Shown here: one piece after another, positions 6,857-6,899 of the stretch
Numbering within the stretch: the stretch's first letter is position 1
Layout of the letters: every line of letters starts with the position of its first letter
Notes under the pieces: model-generated
The model's input: the letters and a program-made list of their open reading frames with translations, nothing else
Told to the model about the DNA's origin: nothing
The model's database searches: none
NCBI GenBank assembly: GCA_029862935.1
Contig: JAOTWK010000187.1
Coordinates: 1 to 6,899, forward strand
Reading direction: 5' to 3'
Length of the DNA: 6,899 bases
Source of the DNA: Gemmatimonadota bacterium
Lineage (GTDB): Bacteria > Gemmatimonadota > Gemmatimonadetes > Gemmatimonadales > GWC2-71-9
Position numbers and translations under genes: made by a program

Positions 6857-6899
6857 CTACTCCTGAAGAAGAGCCTTGCCGGATGCGATCATCGCGTGT
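6857..6899 (-). CDS. Possible C-terminal end of an upstream operon gene (very short fragment)
   Basis: On the minus strand the frame ending in TAG at 6859-6857 reads HAMIASGKALLQE from the right window edge. The residues look like an amphipathic C-terminal helix, and the stop lies only 7 bases before the glmS start, as in a tight operon. At 13 codons the open frame has little statistical weight and one other frame is also open here, so this could be chance. The gene cannot be named from so little; glmM or glmU would be sensible neighbours, but nothing here proves either. Confidence 0.3.
   Translation of the reverse strand, partial: HAMIASGKALLQE
6860..6864 (-). promoter_or_regulatory. Ribosome binding site of glmS
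   Basis: AGGAG on the minus strand lies 10 bases before the GTG start of glmS. It overlaps the last codons of the open stretch that ends at TAG 6859-6857, which would place the glmS ribosome site inside an upstream gene. Confidence 0.6.

Noticed and set aside
6850..6899. glmS ribozyme or riboswitch upstream of glmS
   Set aside because: Only 50 bases are visible, with a normal ribosome binding site, and a ribozyme would need more sequence. Nothing in these bases resembles the glmS ribozyme core, and its known range is mainly Firmicutes.

Overview
The window is GC-rich, densely packed bacterial chromosomal DNA holding six or seven genes and no RNA genes, mobile elements, CRISPR arrays or long repeats. 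The genes suggest a diderm (Gram-negative-type) bacterium. The left-hand gene encodes a signal-peptide-bearing outer-membrane protein that resembles DUF5686-type barrels, and the next gene looks like a secreted or lipid-anchored envelope protein. Together with GTG starts and the FHA/GAF/cyclase protein, this best fits Gemmatimonadota or a similar soil or water lineage. That placement is an inference from style and content, not a measured phylogeny.

Layout. (1) Positions 1-1664, minus strand: a large exported protein whose C-terminus runs off the left edge. Because it has no stop inside the window it is easily missed, but its frame is open for 554 codons. (2) About 1689-2270, plus strand: a small exported, beta-rich protein of unknown function, head to head with gene 1 and with only about 24 bp between the starts. 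(3) 2349-3968, plus strand: an FHA-GAF-class III adenylate cyclase with every catalytic residue present, preceded by a short gap with a good ribosome binding site and a possible -10 box. (4) 6849-3950, minus strand: a compact housekeeping run read as glmS, then dtd, then maf. dtd and maf overlap by 4 bases (ATGA), and the maf stop overlaps the cyclase 3' end convergently by 19 bp. (5) At the right edge, minus strand, a short open stretch ending in TAG just upstream of glmS may be the last codons of another operon gene.

How the genes fit together. GlmS makes glucosamine-6-phosphate for peptidoglycan and lipopolysaccharide. Dtd removes D-amino acids from mischarged tRNA. Maf hydrolyses nucleotides and is linked in the literature to septum and cell-division control. 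The three form a plausible growth and housekeeping transcription unit rather than a single pathway. The cyclase is a signalling output (cAMP) with phosphopeptide-binding and small-molecule or redox sensor modules, and no partner kinase or cAMP receptor lies in the window. The two envelope genes on the left may be functionally linked through their shared divergent control region, but this is unproven.

No gap longer than 300 bases lacks a gene. The intergenic stretches are 1665-1688, 2271-2348, 4960-5022 and 6850-6856. I do not see a clearly new multi-gene system here. The points most worth a second look are the divergent pair of envelope genes without Shine-Dalgarno sequences and the class IIIb-like cyclase architecture.
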